A stretch of 43,571 nucleotides of DNA from a virus. This document shows positions 23,858-31,074 of the stretch, one piece after another. The stretch's first letter is position 1. Each line of letters starts with the position of its first letter. Position numbers and translations under genes: made by a program. The notes below the pieces were generated by a model, which was not told the DNA's origin, made no database searches, and saw only the letters and a list, made by a program, of their open reading frames with translations. The DNA is taken from IMG/VR virus record IMGVR_UViG_3300050821_004311, positions 1-43,571 of that record; one strand, written 5' to 3'.

Positions 23858-26020
23858 ATGGACGATACGAATAACATCCCGCCGCCGCCACCCGGGTTCG
23901 ATGCCGGAGGACAGGCCCCGCCGCCGCCACCACCGGGTTTCAGCGCCGGAGGACAGGCCCCGTCGCCACCACCACCACCGCCCGGTTTCAGCGCCGGGGG
24001 GCCAGCCGCGCCCGCAGCCCAGCCGGGGTTCATGCAGCAAATGAAGACCTACGACCCCACCGTGGGGCTACTCTCCGGCGCGCTGAAGGAAGCGCAGAAG
24101 CATGTCGCCGGGGCAATCGACATGGTGAACAAGTATGTGATCGCACCGCATGACCCGGGCGCGACGGCCACCACGCAGCGCGTGAGCGATGCAGCTACGG
24201 CGGCGGCGAACTGGCTGAAGAAGGGAACCAGCGAAGATACCCTGATGGAACAGGCCGGAGGCTGGGGTGAGAGCGGAGCCGAACTGCTCGACCCCGGAAT
24301 GTGGGGCGGCAAGGCTGTAGAGGGGATGAGCTATGCCGACAGGCTCGCAGCGATGGCGAAGAATGCGAAGGTGCTCGAAAAGAACCCGGGGCTGATAAAA
24401 GTTATTCGCGCCGGAGCCGAAAAGCTGGGGTTGAATGCCGCGTCGCTGGGCGTAGGAGCCGCTGAAACCGCAGCAAAGACGGGCACGCAAGGATTCGTTG
24501 AGAGCGGGGGCGACCCGGAGAAGGCGAAAGAGGCGGCGACGATTGGGGCAATCGCGCATGTTGGCTTGGGTACGGTTATCGGCGCTGCGCGGGCCGGGGC
24601 CGGAGTCGTGAGCGACTTCGCCAAGCGGAACCTTCTGACTGAGCCCATTGCCGGAGCCGATTTTGAAGTTACGCCCGAGGGCCAACTGAAGATCAGGCCA
24701 CCGAAGCCGGGAACGCCGGAGGCCGCGACCACCGCCGTTGAGAAGGCGCAGCGCAACATAGCGCAGGATGGGATTAGGGGCTCTATTGACCGCACCAACG
24801 CGAACGCCATCAACGTGCCTGACGTGCAGGTAGGGGGTAAGCCCATCCTTGCCAGCACGGGGCCGATGAGCGAGGCCGAGGCGCGCGCTGCATCCGCGCG
24901 GTATGACAGGCTACTAGCAGATCGCGCGGCAGTGAAGGGGATGAGCAGCGCCGATCACGAAGACCTTCTATTCAAGGCGCACGATCTTCGCGAGCAGCTT
25001 GGGCGCTGGGATGAATTCAAGACCAACCAGCGACCGGATACGGGCGACATGGTAGCCAACACCGATAGCCTCGCCACCGCAGGGCGGATGCTGCAAGACT
25101 CGCACGGCTTCGCGCTGCAAGGCGCAACCACAGCCGAGGATGGACTGCTGCCGAAACTCCGCAACGAAGAGACGTTCCTGCGCGGCAAGGTCAACGACCC
25201 GATGACTGTTGACAAGGCCAACGAACTTCAACAGCGGCTCACCGACAACCAAAAAGCGCAACTCGACTTCTTCGACCGCAACAGCGCCAACATGAACCCC
25301 GGCGAAGTACAGATGCATCGCGAGGGGTTGGAAGATGGGCAGACCCTCAGCGATCTGCATGACTTCTTCGAGCAAAGATTCAATGGCATCACGCGAGACG
25401 ACGCAGGGAAGGGGCTGACCCGCGTGTTCCGGCCCGGGCAGTCAGGCACATCCGCGTTCGACTCCTTCCTCGATAAAACCGCGCCGGGGCGCAACGCTAC
25501 GAACGGCGAAATCTTGCAGCGCACCATCGGCGACGATCACATTACGAATCTGAAGAAGGTGGTGCAACTCTTCGAGAACCCCGAGGAGCAGAAAGCGACC
25601 AAGCCGATTCTCGAAGCCGTAAGGAGCGCGTTCTGGCGGCACAAAGTCGGCATCGCGTCAGTGGGAACTCCGGCGCTGGCGGTAGCGCACATGGCGGGGC
25701 TGGGAGTTAAGGAGATGGCGGGTGCCGGGGTTGCGGCTGGCGTTACGGGCTACATCTCCCATATCGCAGACCGCATTACTACCGACCCGGAGTTTGCCCA
25801 AAAATTCATCTATGCGACTAAGAACCGAGTAGGCCCCCGACTCGCAGGGCCGTTGCTGGCGATGCCGATCATCAAGGCGATGGGGTTGAACGAGCCGCAG
25901 CCTCCCACCATCCAGAACAAGCAGGTAGTCGCCCCGGATGCTTCGCGCGGCGTGCAGCCTGTCACTCTACCCGTAGTAACCCCATCACAAGGAGCGCCCA
26001 ATGCCGGAAGTCCTCAGTGA
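23858..26020 (+). CDS. Long probable internal virion protein with polyproline repeats
   Basis: Encodes 720 residues. The first 60 residues contain three tandem PPPPPGFxAGG units. Afterwards come Ala/Gly-rich helical segments (GATIGAIAHVGLGTVIGAARAGAG-like, around 220-250), a long charged helical middle and a hydrophobic GLGVKEMAGAGVAAGVTGYI (about 605-625) able to touch membranes. This mixture suits a large ejected protein. No lytic transglycosylase motif is seen. Overlaps the next gene by 20 bases. Confidence 0.65.
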   Translation: MDDTNNIPPPPPGFDAGGQAPPPPPPGFSAGGQAPSPPPPPPGFSAGGPAAPAAQPGFMQQMKTYDPTVGLLSGALKEAQKHVAGAIDMVNKYVIAPHDPGATATTQRVSDAATAAANWLKKGTSEDTLMEQAGGWGESGAELLDPGMWGGKAVEGMSYADRLAAMAKNAKVLEKNPGLIKVIRAGAEKLGLNAASLGVGAAETAAKTGTQGFVESGGDPEKAKEAATIGAIAHVGLGTVIGAARAGAGVVSDFAKRNLLTEPIAGADFEVTPEGQLKIRPPKPGTPEAATTAVEKAQRNIAQDGIRGSIDRTNANAINVPDVQVGGKPILASTGPMSEAEARAASARYDRLLADRAAVKGMSSADHEDLLFKAHDLREQLGRWDEFKTNQRPDTGDMVANTDSLATAGRMLQDSHGFALQGATTAEDGLLPKLRNEETFLRGKVNDPMTVDKANELQQRLTDNQKAQLDFFDRNSANMNPGEVQMHREGLEDGQTLSDLHDFFEQRFNGITRDDAGKGLTRVFRPGQSGTSAFDSFLDKTAPGRNATNGEILQRTIGDDHITNLKKVVQLFENPEEQKATKPILEAVRSAFWRHKVGIASVGTPALAVAHMAGLGVKEMAGAGVAAGVTGYISHIADRITTDPEFAQKFIYATKNRVGPRLAGPLLAMPIIKAMGLNEPQPPTIQNKQVVAPDASRGVQPVTLPVVTPSQGAPNAGSPQ

Positions 26021-26714
26021 GATTCGCTCGAACCTGAAGCGCAGCCCGACCGACTACGATGCCGATCTGCCGACACCTGTAGTTACGAACCCGCTGCCGT
26101 ACACCGAAGAGAGCAGCACCGAACTGATGGAGGCCGAGCGCAGAGCGTTCGAGGATAACTATGCCGCCGCGCACGCGCAGCGCTGGGAGGGACAGGAGCG
26201 ATGGATGGGCCGCGAGAACGAGGAGATGCGGCTAGTGAACATCCTGCACCCGCACGCGATCTTTCAGAAGATGAAGGACGCCGGGATAAATTGCAGCATC
26301 GAGCCGCAGGTGACGAAGGTATGGGACATCGACCCCAAGAGCGGGCTATCCGTGTTGTGCTCGCGTACCCGGGCCGGAGGCGCGCGCTTCTGGCTGCATG
26401 ACGTAATCATTCAGCAGTGTGTGGGCATCAGCGCGTGGGTGTGGCAGGACGGCGAGCGCGTCGCGAAGTACATCACTTACATGCAGGTGCCGGGGCCGGA
26501 GTGGAGCGTGATGCGCTTCAACGAATATGACGTGCCGACCTGTGAGAAGTATCGCGGCTGGCGCACGGCGCTGCTCAAACTGATGATGGATGGCGTGCTC
26601 ACCGTCGAGGAAGTCAACAAGGCATTCGGGGAGCCGACCGTGGGCCCCGCGAGCGACTTCTACTACCAGCAGCTTGCCGAGCTAGAGGAGATCAGAAAGG
26701 GGCTGCGCAAGTGA
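26001..26714 (+). CDS. Virion-region protein, function unknown
   Basis: Encodes 237 residues behind AAGGAG. A beta-rich core KVWDIDPKSGLSVLCSRTRAGGARFWLHDVIIQQ follows a charged N-terminal helix; the C-terminus is again helical (ELEEIRKGLRK). Placed between the long internal proteins and the cell wall hydrolase-like gene, it overlaps the latter by four bases (GTGA). A structural part is likely; not recognised. Confidence 0.7.
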   Translation: MPEVLSEIRSNLKRSPTDYDADLPTPVVTNPLPYTEESSTELMEAERRAFEDNYAAAHAQRWEGQERWMGRENEEMRLVNILHPHAIFQKMKDAGINCSIEPQVTKVWDIDPKSGLSVLCSRTRAGGARFWLHDVIIQQCVGISAWVWQDGERVAKYITYMQVPGPEWSVMRFNEYDVPTCEKYRGWRTALLKLMMDGVLTVEEVNKAFGEPTVGPASDFYYQQLAELEEIRKGLRK

Positions 26715-27139
26715 CCTACGAAAACTACATCAAGGCAAAGATCGTGGACTTCGCGGCGAGCGAGGCCCACAGGCACGGAGGGGCCGAGGGGATGCTGGCG
26801 GTGGCTCAGGTACTCGCCAACCGCGTCGCGGCTGGCTGGGGCGACTGGGATGCCATACTACGCACCGCTCCTGACTACATCGGAACCGTGCAATCGCCCG
26901 CTGTGATCGACAAGCGCGACATCAGCTTCCGGCATCTGCTGGGGAGAATCGACGACATCTATCACGGCACCGCCGACGACTCGAACGTGAACATCGAAGA
27001 CGACCGGGGCAAGACGCCCGCGCTCTACTACGCCGAGCTTCACAACATCGACCGCCAGTGGTTTATCGACAACATCACCAGCCAGCAAGACAGACATCCA
27101 CGACTCGCCACCGTGGGGCCGCTCACATTTTTCGGATGA
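26711..27139 (+). CDS. SleB-like cell wall hydrolase (lysin)
   Basis: Encodes 142 residues from GTG at 26711. The stretch FAASEAHRHGGAEGMLAVAQVLANRV (about 14-39) matches the EA...G-x-x-AVAxVxxNR signature of the SleB/Hydrolase_2 peptidoglycan hydrolases, with Glu18 as candidate catalytic residue. These cut glycan strands. The protein is short, one domain, without a signal peptide. Since it lies among tail genes it may be a virion-bound lysin rather than, or as well as, the endolysin for release. Confidence 0.75.
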   Translation: MTYENYIKAKIVDFAASEAHRHGGAEGMLAVAQVLANRVAAGWGDWDAILRTAPDYIGTVQSPAVIDKRDISFRHLLGRIDDIYHGTADDSNVNIEDDRGKTPALYYAELHNIDRQWFIDNITSQQDRHPRLATVGPLTFFG

Positions 27140-27149
27140 GGTAACTGCC

Positions 27150-27827
27150 ATGCCGATTGTCGAAGGGAAGTTGATCGCGATTGACCCGGAGCAGCCGAAC
27201 GGAACTGTCAAGTTCACGCTATGCGGCTATGGTGGTCAGTTCCCGCGCGGTATCGGAGAGGGCGCGGACGTGGGGAGCATCTGCGAAGTGGAGTCTGAAG
27301 AGGTTGCGGGCGATGAGGGCGGGAGCTTCAGCGTGCAACTCGTAGGCAACGATGTGATCGACCCACCCGGCACCTACTACGCCGTCACCATCAAGAACGC
27401 CAACGGCGACATCGTGCAATGCAACGCGTACATGTTCCTAGAGAGTCATGGCAACTACGACCTCGACTTTGAAAAACCCTTCGACCCCACCCTGCCGCCG
27501 TCGCCGCTGCCGCCGCTCATCTACAACCAGCTTTTGATTATCCCGCCCAGCGCAACCCCCAACTTCCCCGGCGATCAGTACACCGCATGGGGTCTGAGCA
27601 TGACGATGGATGTGACCTCTAGCACGATCAGCGGGGTTGTGCAGGGGAACCTCTACACCTTCATCATCACGCAGGGCGGGGGCGGAAGCTGGAAGTTCAA
27701 GTGGCCGAACAATGTCTTAGACCCCATGCCCGTCAACCCGAAGTCGGGAGGACTCACTGTCCAAACTTTTGTTGCAATCGCAAACGGCGGGCCGCTCTTC
27801 CCCATCTCCGCAGGGACGTGGTACTGA
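27150..27827 (+). CDS. Tail protein, probable receptor-binding component
   Basis: Encodes 225 residues. N-terminal half: VEGKLIAIDPEQPNGTVKFTLCGYGGQFPRG is beta-rich and tail-like. C-terminal half (about 128-225) contains LYTFIITQGGGGSWKFKWPNN, a G-x-L-Y-T-x-I-I-x-Q-x-G-x-G...W-P-x-N motif that recurs in phage tail fibre domains. The same domain forms all of the next gene, suggesting a duplication. Translation start follows GGTAACTGCC. Confidence 0.65.
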   Translation: MPIVEGKLIAIDPEQPNGTVKFTLCGYGGQFPRGIGEGADVGSICEVESEEVAGDEGGSFSVQLVGNDVIDPPGTYYAVTIKNANGDIVQCNAYMFLESHGNYDLDFEKPFDPTLPPSPLPPLIYNQLLIIPPSATPNFPGDQYTAWGLSMTMDVTSSTISGVVQGNLYTFIITQGGGGSWKFKWPNNVLDPMPVNPKSGGLTVQTFVAIANGGPLFPISAGTWY

Positions 27828-28129
27828 TGAGCCGCCCCACCAAAGTTCTAGGTTCAAACTTCCCCATCTTCGATGGAACCGAAGCGGTGTGCTGGATTGT
27901 GGAGATGACAAGTTCCGTGAGCGATGCGCTGGTAAGGTACGTTGCGCCGGGAGTGCTCTACACCATCGTCATCATTCAGGATGGAGTCGGGGGCCACACC
28001 TTCCGATGGCCGAGTAACTGCATCAATCCGCCGCAGATCAACACGCAGCCGGACGGAAAAACCGTGGTGAATTTTATAGGGGCCGGAGACGGAATCATCG
28101 CTGCCAGCGCCCCCGCAGCTTGGATTTAG
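27827..28129 (+). CDS. Small tail fibre-domain protein, paralogue of the preceding C-terminus
   Basis: Encodes 100 residues from ATG at 27827, sharing a base with the previous stop (TGATG). VLYTIVIIQDGVGGHTFRWPSNCINPPQINTQPDG matches the C-terminal domain of the preceding protein. It stands alone as a single domain and could trimerise on the tail tip. Likely a duplicated receptor-binding or adaptor module. Confidence 0.7.
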   Translation: MSRPTKVLGSNFPIFDGTEAVCWIVEMTSSVSDALVRYVAPGVLYTIVIIQDGVGGHTFRWPSNCINPPQINTQPDGKTVVNFIGAGDGIIAASAPAAWI

Positions 28130-28143
28130 AAAAAGGAGCAGCC

Positions 28144-29235
28144 ATGTCAACCGCACCGACATCCATAGGCCCCATCCGCGAGACGCGCATCAACCAAGTT
28201 CTCTATGTGGGCGAGATCGGCGTCGCCAACATACAGGCCGCAATCGGCTACGCCCTCGCAGATGGCGGCAGCTTCATGGTCGTCATCCCCTTCGGCTATA
28301 GCGCATCCGACTCCATCGCCGCAGTGACCAACGGCAGCGCGAACGTACTGCTCATCGACCAGCGCGGGAGCGAAGCACAGGCTTACGTGTGGACGGGGCA
28401 GGGGGAGTATGTTTCCGCCAGCTTCACCCAGCTTGCGGGCTTCATCGCGACCGGAACCTCGGCGACTCCGCTGGGCTGCATCTCGCTCATGTTCAACCCC
28501 GGGGGAACTAGCGGCAACGGCAGCGGCAACCTCATCGTAGCTGCAAACCCGAACACGGGTAGACCGGGCTTCAACATCGAACTGATGAGCGAGGATGGAA
28601 CGGTCTACACCTACCTTCGCTGCGACGAAGACGCGAATCATCAGCCGCGCATTCAGATGCCGGAGCAAGTCATCATCACGGGCGAACTCAGCGCGCCCGA
28701 TGCAACGTTCAACACCTGCGAGGTTGGCGGCTCACCCGTCCGTACCTTCGACAACTCCCCCGGCGCGATGGTCTATCCCCCGGCAGGAGTCGCAGTCTCG
28801 AATGGGAACGGGTGGACAACGCCGATCAACCCGGCCTTTGTGGTGCAGAGCAACAGCAGCGGCGACATCGCCGCAACCGGACAGATGACGGCGGCTAAAG
28901 GGATGACAAGGGGGATGGAGATCGTCTTCCCCGTGCTGACCGATGCGAACACGATGACGACAGCCGGAACCTACTGGTGTCAGGCGTGGGGGAACCGCCC
29001 GACGAACTCAACGTCCTATCAGTTTTTGGAAGTGATGAATTACGCAAACGGCACCGCCGTCATTCAACGTCTTACCCCCGCCGCCACCAACGCCCTCGAT
29101 CTTGGGGTTTATTACCAGCGGTTCTACAGCGACTTCACGAACGCATGGTCACAGTGGTACGAGTATTCGCCTTCGGCAACGGTGCCACCGATACCTTTGG
29201 AGGATGACCCGCTAGCGAATACAATGCGGGCATGA
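28144..29235 (+). CDS. Tail fibre / receptor-binding protein
   Basis: Encodes 363 residues from ATG at 28144 behind AAGGAG. N-terminus: NQVLYVGEIGVANIQAAIGYALADGGSFMVVIPFG resembles attachment regions of tail spikes that start with a NIQAAI-type element. The C-terminal part (TAGTYWCQAWGNRPTNSTSYQFLEV, then YYQRFYSDFTNAWSQWYEYSP) is a typical variable receptor-binding end with W-x-x-W. Last large gene of the virion operon. Confidence 0.75.
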   Translation: MSTAPTSIGPIRETRINQVLYVGEIGVANIQAAIGYALADGGSFMVVIPFGYSASDSIAAVTNGSANVLLIDQRGSEAQAYVWTGQGEYVSASFTQLAGFIATGTSATPLGCISLMFNPGGTSGNGSGNLIVAANPNTGRPGFNIELMSEDGTVYTYLRCDEDANHQPRIQMPEQVIITGELSAPDATFNTCEVGGSPVRTFDNSPGAMVYPPAGVAVSNGNGWTTPINPAFVVQSNSSGDIAATGQMTAAKGMTRGMEIVFPVLTDANTMTTAGTYWCQAWGNRPTNSTSYQFLEVMNYANGTAVIQRLTPAATNALDLGVYYQRFYSDFTNAWSQWYEYSPSATVPPIPLEDDPLANTMRA

Positions 29236-29354
29236 CGGAAGTAATTTGCAAAAAGTGTGGTCACATCTATGGCTCGAATCCTAAGTGTGACAAGTGCCAG
29301 CGCAAGGCAGAGTACGACAGGCTCTATCAGGAGAAGCCGCACGAAGGGGGGTGA
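29232..29354 (+). CDS. 40-residue zinc-ribbon protein
   Basis: Encoded in ATGA overlap with the tail fibre stop. CKKCGHIYGSNPKCDKC is a compact four-cysteine zinc ribbon, followed by a charged helix RKAEYDRLYQEKPH. Too short for a family name. It is the last gene before two terminators. Confidence 0.7.
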   Translation: MTEVICKKCGHIYGSNPKCDKCQRKAEYDRLYQEKPHEGG

Positions 29355-29412
29355 TGCCCAAGACGTGTACGGTTTGAACTAACCAGAGAAACAAACATAA
29401 CCAGAATTGGAA

Positions 29413-29444
29413 CCGGGGCGGCTTTCAGCGCCCCGGATTTTTTT
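29413..29444 (+). terminator. Intrinsic terminator closing the virion operon
   Basis: CCGGGGCG (29413-29420), loop GCTTTCAG, CGCCCCGG (29429-29436), then A and seven T residues (29438-29444). A textbook rho-independent terminator for rightward transcripts. Confidence 0.9.
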
Positions 29445-29477
29445 GCGTTATACTGCGGCTGCTAACCTTTATTTCTT

Positions 29478-29777
29478 TCAACAGGCCGGAGCCGCAGAAG
29501 TCTCCGGCTCTTTTTTTTGCTCTTTGCCTTTGCGGACACTGAGGACGAGGACGGGGCGGTGCTTGGTGGGCTCTTCGTCGCTGCCGTAGGGGTAGGTGAA
29601 GGCCCCGCTGCCATCAACCGATGTCTCGGGGTGGACGCGGTACACGTCATAGTCCTTCATCCCGCGCCCGTATTGCTGGCGACAGAACTTGATCGACTCT
29701 TCGATGGTGCGGCCCTTGCCCCAAGTGTGCGGGGCCATCGTAATGAACTTCTCTGCGGGTGCTATTGCTGCTCTCAT
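29478..29777 (-). CDS. Small protein, function unknown
   Basis: Encodes 99 residues starting MRAAIAPAEKFITM. The stretch EESIKFCRQQYGRGMKDYDVYRVHPETSVDGSGAFTYP looks like a compact alpha-beta domain; the C-terminus KEQKKEPETSAAPAC is charged and is encoded by a rightward terminator. Coupled to the upstream gene by ATGA. Second gene of a two-gene leftward unit; no function assigned. Confidence 0.65.
   Translation of the reverse strand: MRAAIAPAEKFITMAPHTWGKGRTIEESIKFCRQQYGRGMKDYDVYRVHPETSVDGSGAFTYPYGSDEEPTKHRPVLVLSVRKGKEQKKEPETSAAPAC
29485..29518 (+). terminator. Second rightward intrinsic terminator
   Basis: GCCGGAG (29485-29491), loop of ten bases, CTCCGGC (29502-29508), then TCTTTTTTTT. 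It is embedded in the final codons of the convergent leftward gene (29478-29777), so the last residues of that protein are encoded by terminator DNA. Acts as back-up for the terminator 70 bp upstream. Confidence 0.85.
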
Positions 29778-30124
29778 TTTCCTGCCACCTTCCTTTTGAA
29801 ATTGATAACCTCGCCCCCGGCGATGCGATTCTTCATGGCGACCCGGCTGGCTATCGAGCGCCGCCGCTTCGTCAACGACTCACGCTGCGAGGCTATCGCA
29901 CTTGCCACCTTGGGCGGGAGCGCCAGCCGCACCAACCCGTTCTCATCGGCGCACTCGATGAAGATGTAGTCGCCGTTGTCGTCATGGCGGAAGGTCTGGA
30001 TGATGAAAGTCTCCGACCGCCCGGTGAGGGTTTGCACCACCTTCACCGTCGAGGGTTTGGTGGTGAGCGATACGTCGATGAGGTTGCCGTACAGCCTGTC
30101 GTACTTGGTGATCTGGTTATCCAA
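29774..30124 (-). CDS. Small basic protein, possible regulator
   Basis: Encodes 116 residues from TTG at 30124, six bases after AGGAG. The first half is beta-rich (TVKVVQTLTGRSETFIIQTFRHDDNGDYIFIECAD), the second half very basic (SQRESLTKRRRSIASRVAMKNRIAGGEVINFKRK), which would suit nucleic acid binding. First gene behind the strong leftward promoter at 30167-30195, facing the ribbon-helix-helix gene. Regulatory role is inferred from position only. Confidence 0.65.
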   Translation of the reverse strand: MDNQITKYDRLYGNLIDVSLTTKPSTVKVVQTLTGRSETFIIQTFRHDDNGDYIFIECADENGLVRLALPPKVASAIASQRESLTKRRRSIASRVAMKNRIAGGEVINFKRKVAGK

Positions 30125-30246
30125 TGCGAACTCCTGAGTGTGATATTAGGGGAAGCCCCTGCACACAGTATAACACACCCGCCCACAAATTGCAACGAGC
30201 GTGTTTTTCTCTATCACCCCATGTTGCGTTGTGTTACCGTGTAGGG
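30125..30246. promoter_or_regulatory. Divergent promoter region between leftward pair and rightward early cluster
   Basis: About 120 bp without genes. It holds the strong leftward promoter (30167-30195). For the rightward start at 30247 no clear -35/-10 pair is seen; GTTACCGTG (30230s) and CACGTAAC (30260s) form a rough inverted repeat around the start of the ribbon-helix-helix gene and might be its own operator. A control switch between the two directions is a reasonable guess. Confidence 0.55.
30167..30195 (-). promoter_or_regulatory. Sigma70-like leftward promoter
   Basis: On the minus strand TTGCAA (30195-30190) is followed after 17 bases by TATACT (30172-30167), close to the TTGACA-17-TATAAT consensus. 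It points to the gene beginning at 30124, leaving a leader of about 35 bases. Confidence 0.75.
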
Positions 30247-30426
30247 ATGGAAAAAGTACACGTAACCCTCCGCATCCCAAAGGTCTTCAACGATAAGCTG
30301 ATAGCCGACGCCGAGAAAGATCGTCGCGACCGCAGCTACATCATCAACGAGATCATCGAAAAGCATTACTCGAACGGCCACCAAGAGCCGAGAACCGCAA
30401 CGAAGAAGAAGGCAGGTGCGCGTTGA
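30247..30426 (+). CDS. Ribbon-helix-helix (CopG/Arc-like) DNA-binding protein
   Basis: Encodes 59 residues. KVHVTLRIPKVFNDKLIADAEKDRRDRSYIINEII (residues 3-37) is a standard ribbon-helix-helix: beta strand V-x-L-R-I-P, helix A L-x-x-x-x-x-x, turn, and helix B S-x-x-I-x-x-I-I. Basic tail TATKKKAGAR. It opens the rightward early cluster opposite the leftward pair, so it is the best candidate for a repressor acting in 30125-30246. Confidence 0.8.
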   Translation: MEKVHVTLRIPKVFNDKLIADAEKDRRDRSYIINEIIEKHYSNGHQEPRTATKKKAGAR

Positions 30427-30656
30427 GTGTTTACGACGACATCAAAAAAGCCCTGCAAGACCTGCTCGCCCCTGACATTAAGGAGATCAAAGGCGATCTC
30501 AAAGCCGTCAACGCCCGACTCGATGCGATGGAGAAGATAGACGAGATGCGGTTCGCCGCAATCGACAGACGATTCGATGCCGTCATGCGCGAACTGGCAA
30601 TCGACAAACGCATCGAGCGATTAGAGCGCCAGCGCGGGGAGGAGCAAACGAATTGA
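30423..30656 (+). CDS. Small coiled-coil protein, function unknown
   Basis: Encodes 77 residues from TTG in TTGA overlap with the preceding stop. A regular heptad pattern runs through LAPDIKEIKGDLKAVNARLDAMEKIDEM and DRRFDAVMRELAIDKRIERLERQ, indicating a long coiled coil. Similar composition to the coiled-coil gene at 3078-3296. No enzymatic motif. Confidence 0.75.
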   Translation: MSVYDDIKKALQDLLAPDIKEIKGDLKAVNARLDAMEKIDEMRFAAIDRRFDAVMRELAIDKRIERLERQRGEEQTN

Positions 30657-30868
30657 CACCCGACCAGATCAGAGCATGGGTAGCCGCCGCCTCCCAGCGC
30701 ACCGCAGAGCATGAGGAAGAAAGGGTAGCGGGCGGAACAGCCGAACTCATCATTATTTTGGGCGAGATAGCGGCACAACTCGCAGAGGGCAACGCCATCC
30801 AAAAGAACCTCGTCCTCGCCCGACTCAAAGACGTTGAACCCAGCACCGAGAAAGAGAACAAACTTTGA
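30653..30868 (+). CDS. Small helical protein, function unknown
   Basis: Encodes 71 residues from TTG at 30653 behind GGGGAGGAG, in TTGA overlap with the previous stop. Helical throughout (QIRAWVAAASQRTAEHEEERVAGGTAELIIILGEIAAQLAEG). No recognised domain; part of the tightly coupled early cluster. Confidence 0.7.
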   Translation: MTPDQIRAWVAAASQRTAEHEEERVAGGTAELIIILGEIAAQLAEGNAIQKNLVLARLKDVEPSTEKENKL

Positions 30869-31074
30869 GCTTCAGCCTTGACACATCGCCGCCAATGATA
30901 TGCGACATCTGCCGGGAGCGCGACGATACACCCATGCTGTCCATCTATACGAGTATGCGCCTGAAGTTTGGCGGCTACGAACGTAACTGCATCATCGTTC
31001 ACCGCTCCTGCTGGGATAAAGCGTTGGCGAAATTAGACAAAAAAATTGCAAAACAGAAAGAGAACAAACATTGA
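30865..31074 (+). CDS. Small zinc-finger-like protein
   Basis: Encodes 69 residues from TTG at 30865 (TTGA overlap). MICDICRERDDTPML near the start and IIVHRSCWDKALAK later give a CxxC...HxxC zinc set, with a lysine-rich end KKIAKQKENKH. Sits directly before the SMC-like ATPase and may assist it, but there is no direct sign. Confidence 0.7.
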   Translation: MSFSLDTSPPMICDICRERDDTPMLSIYTSMRLKFGGYERNCIIVHRSCWDKALAKLDKKIAKQKENKH

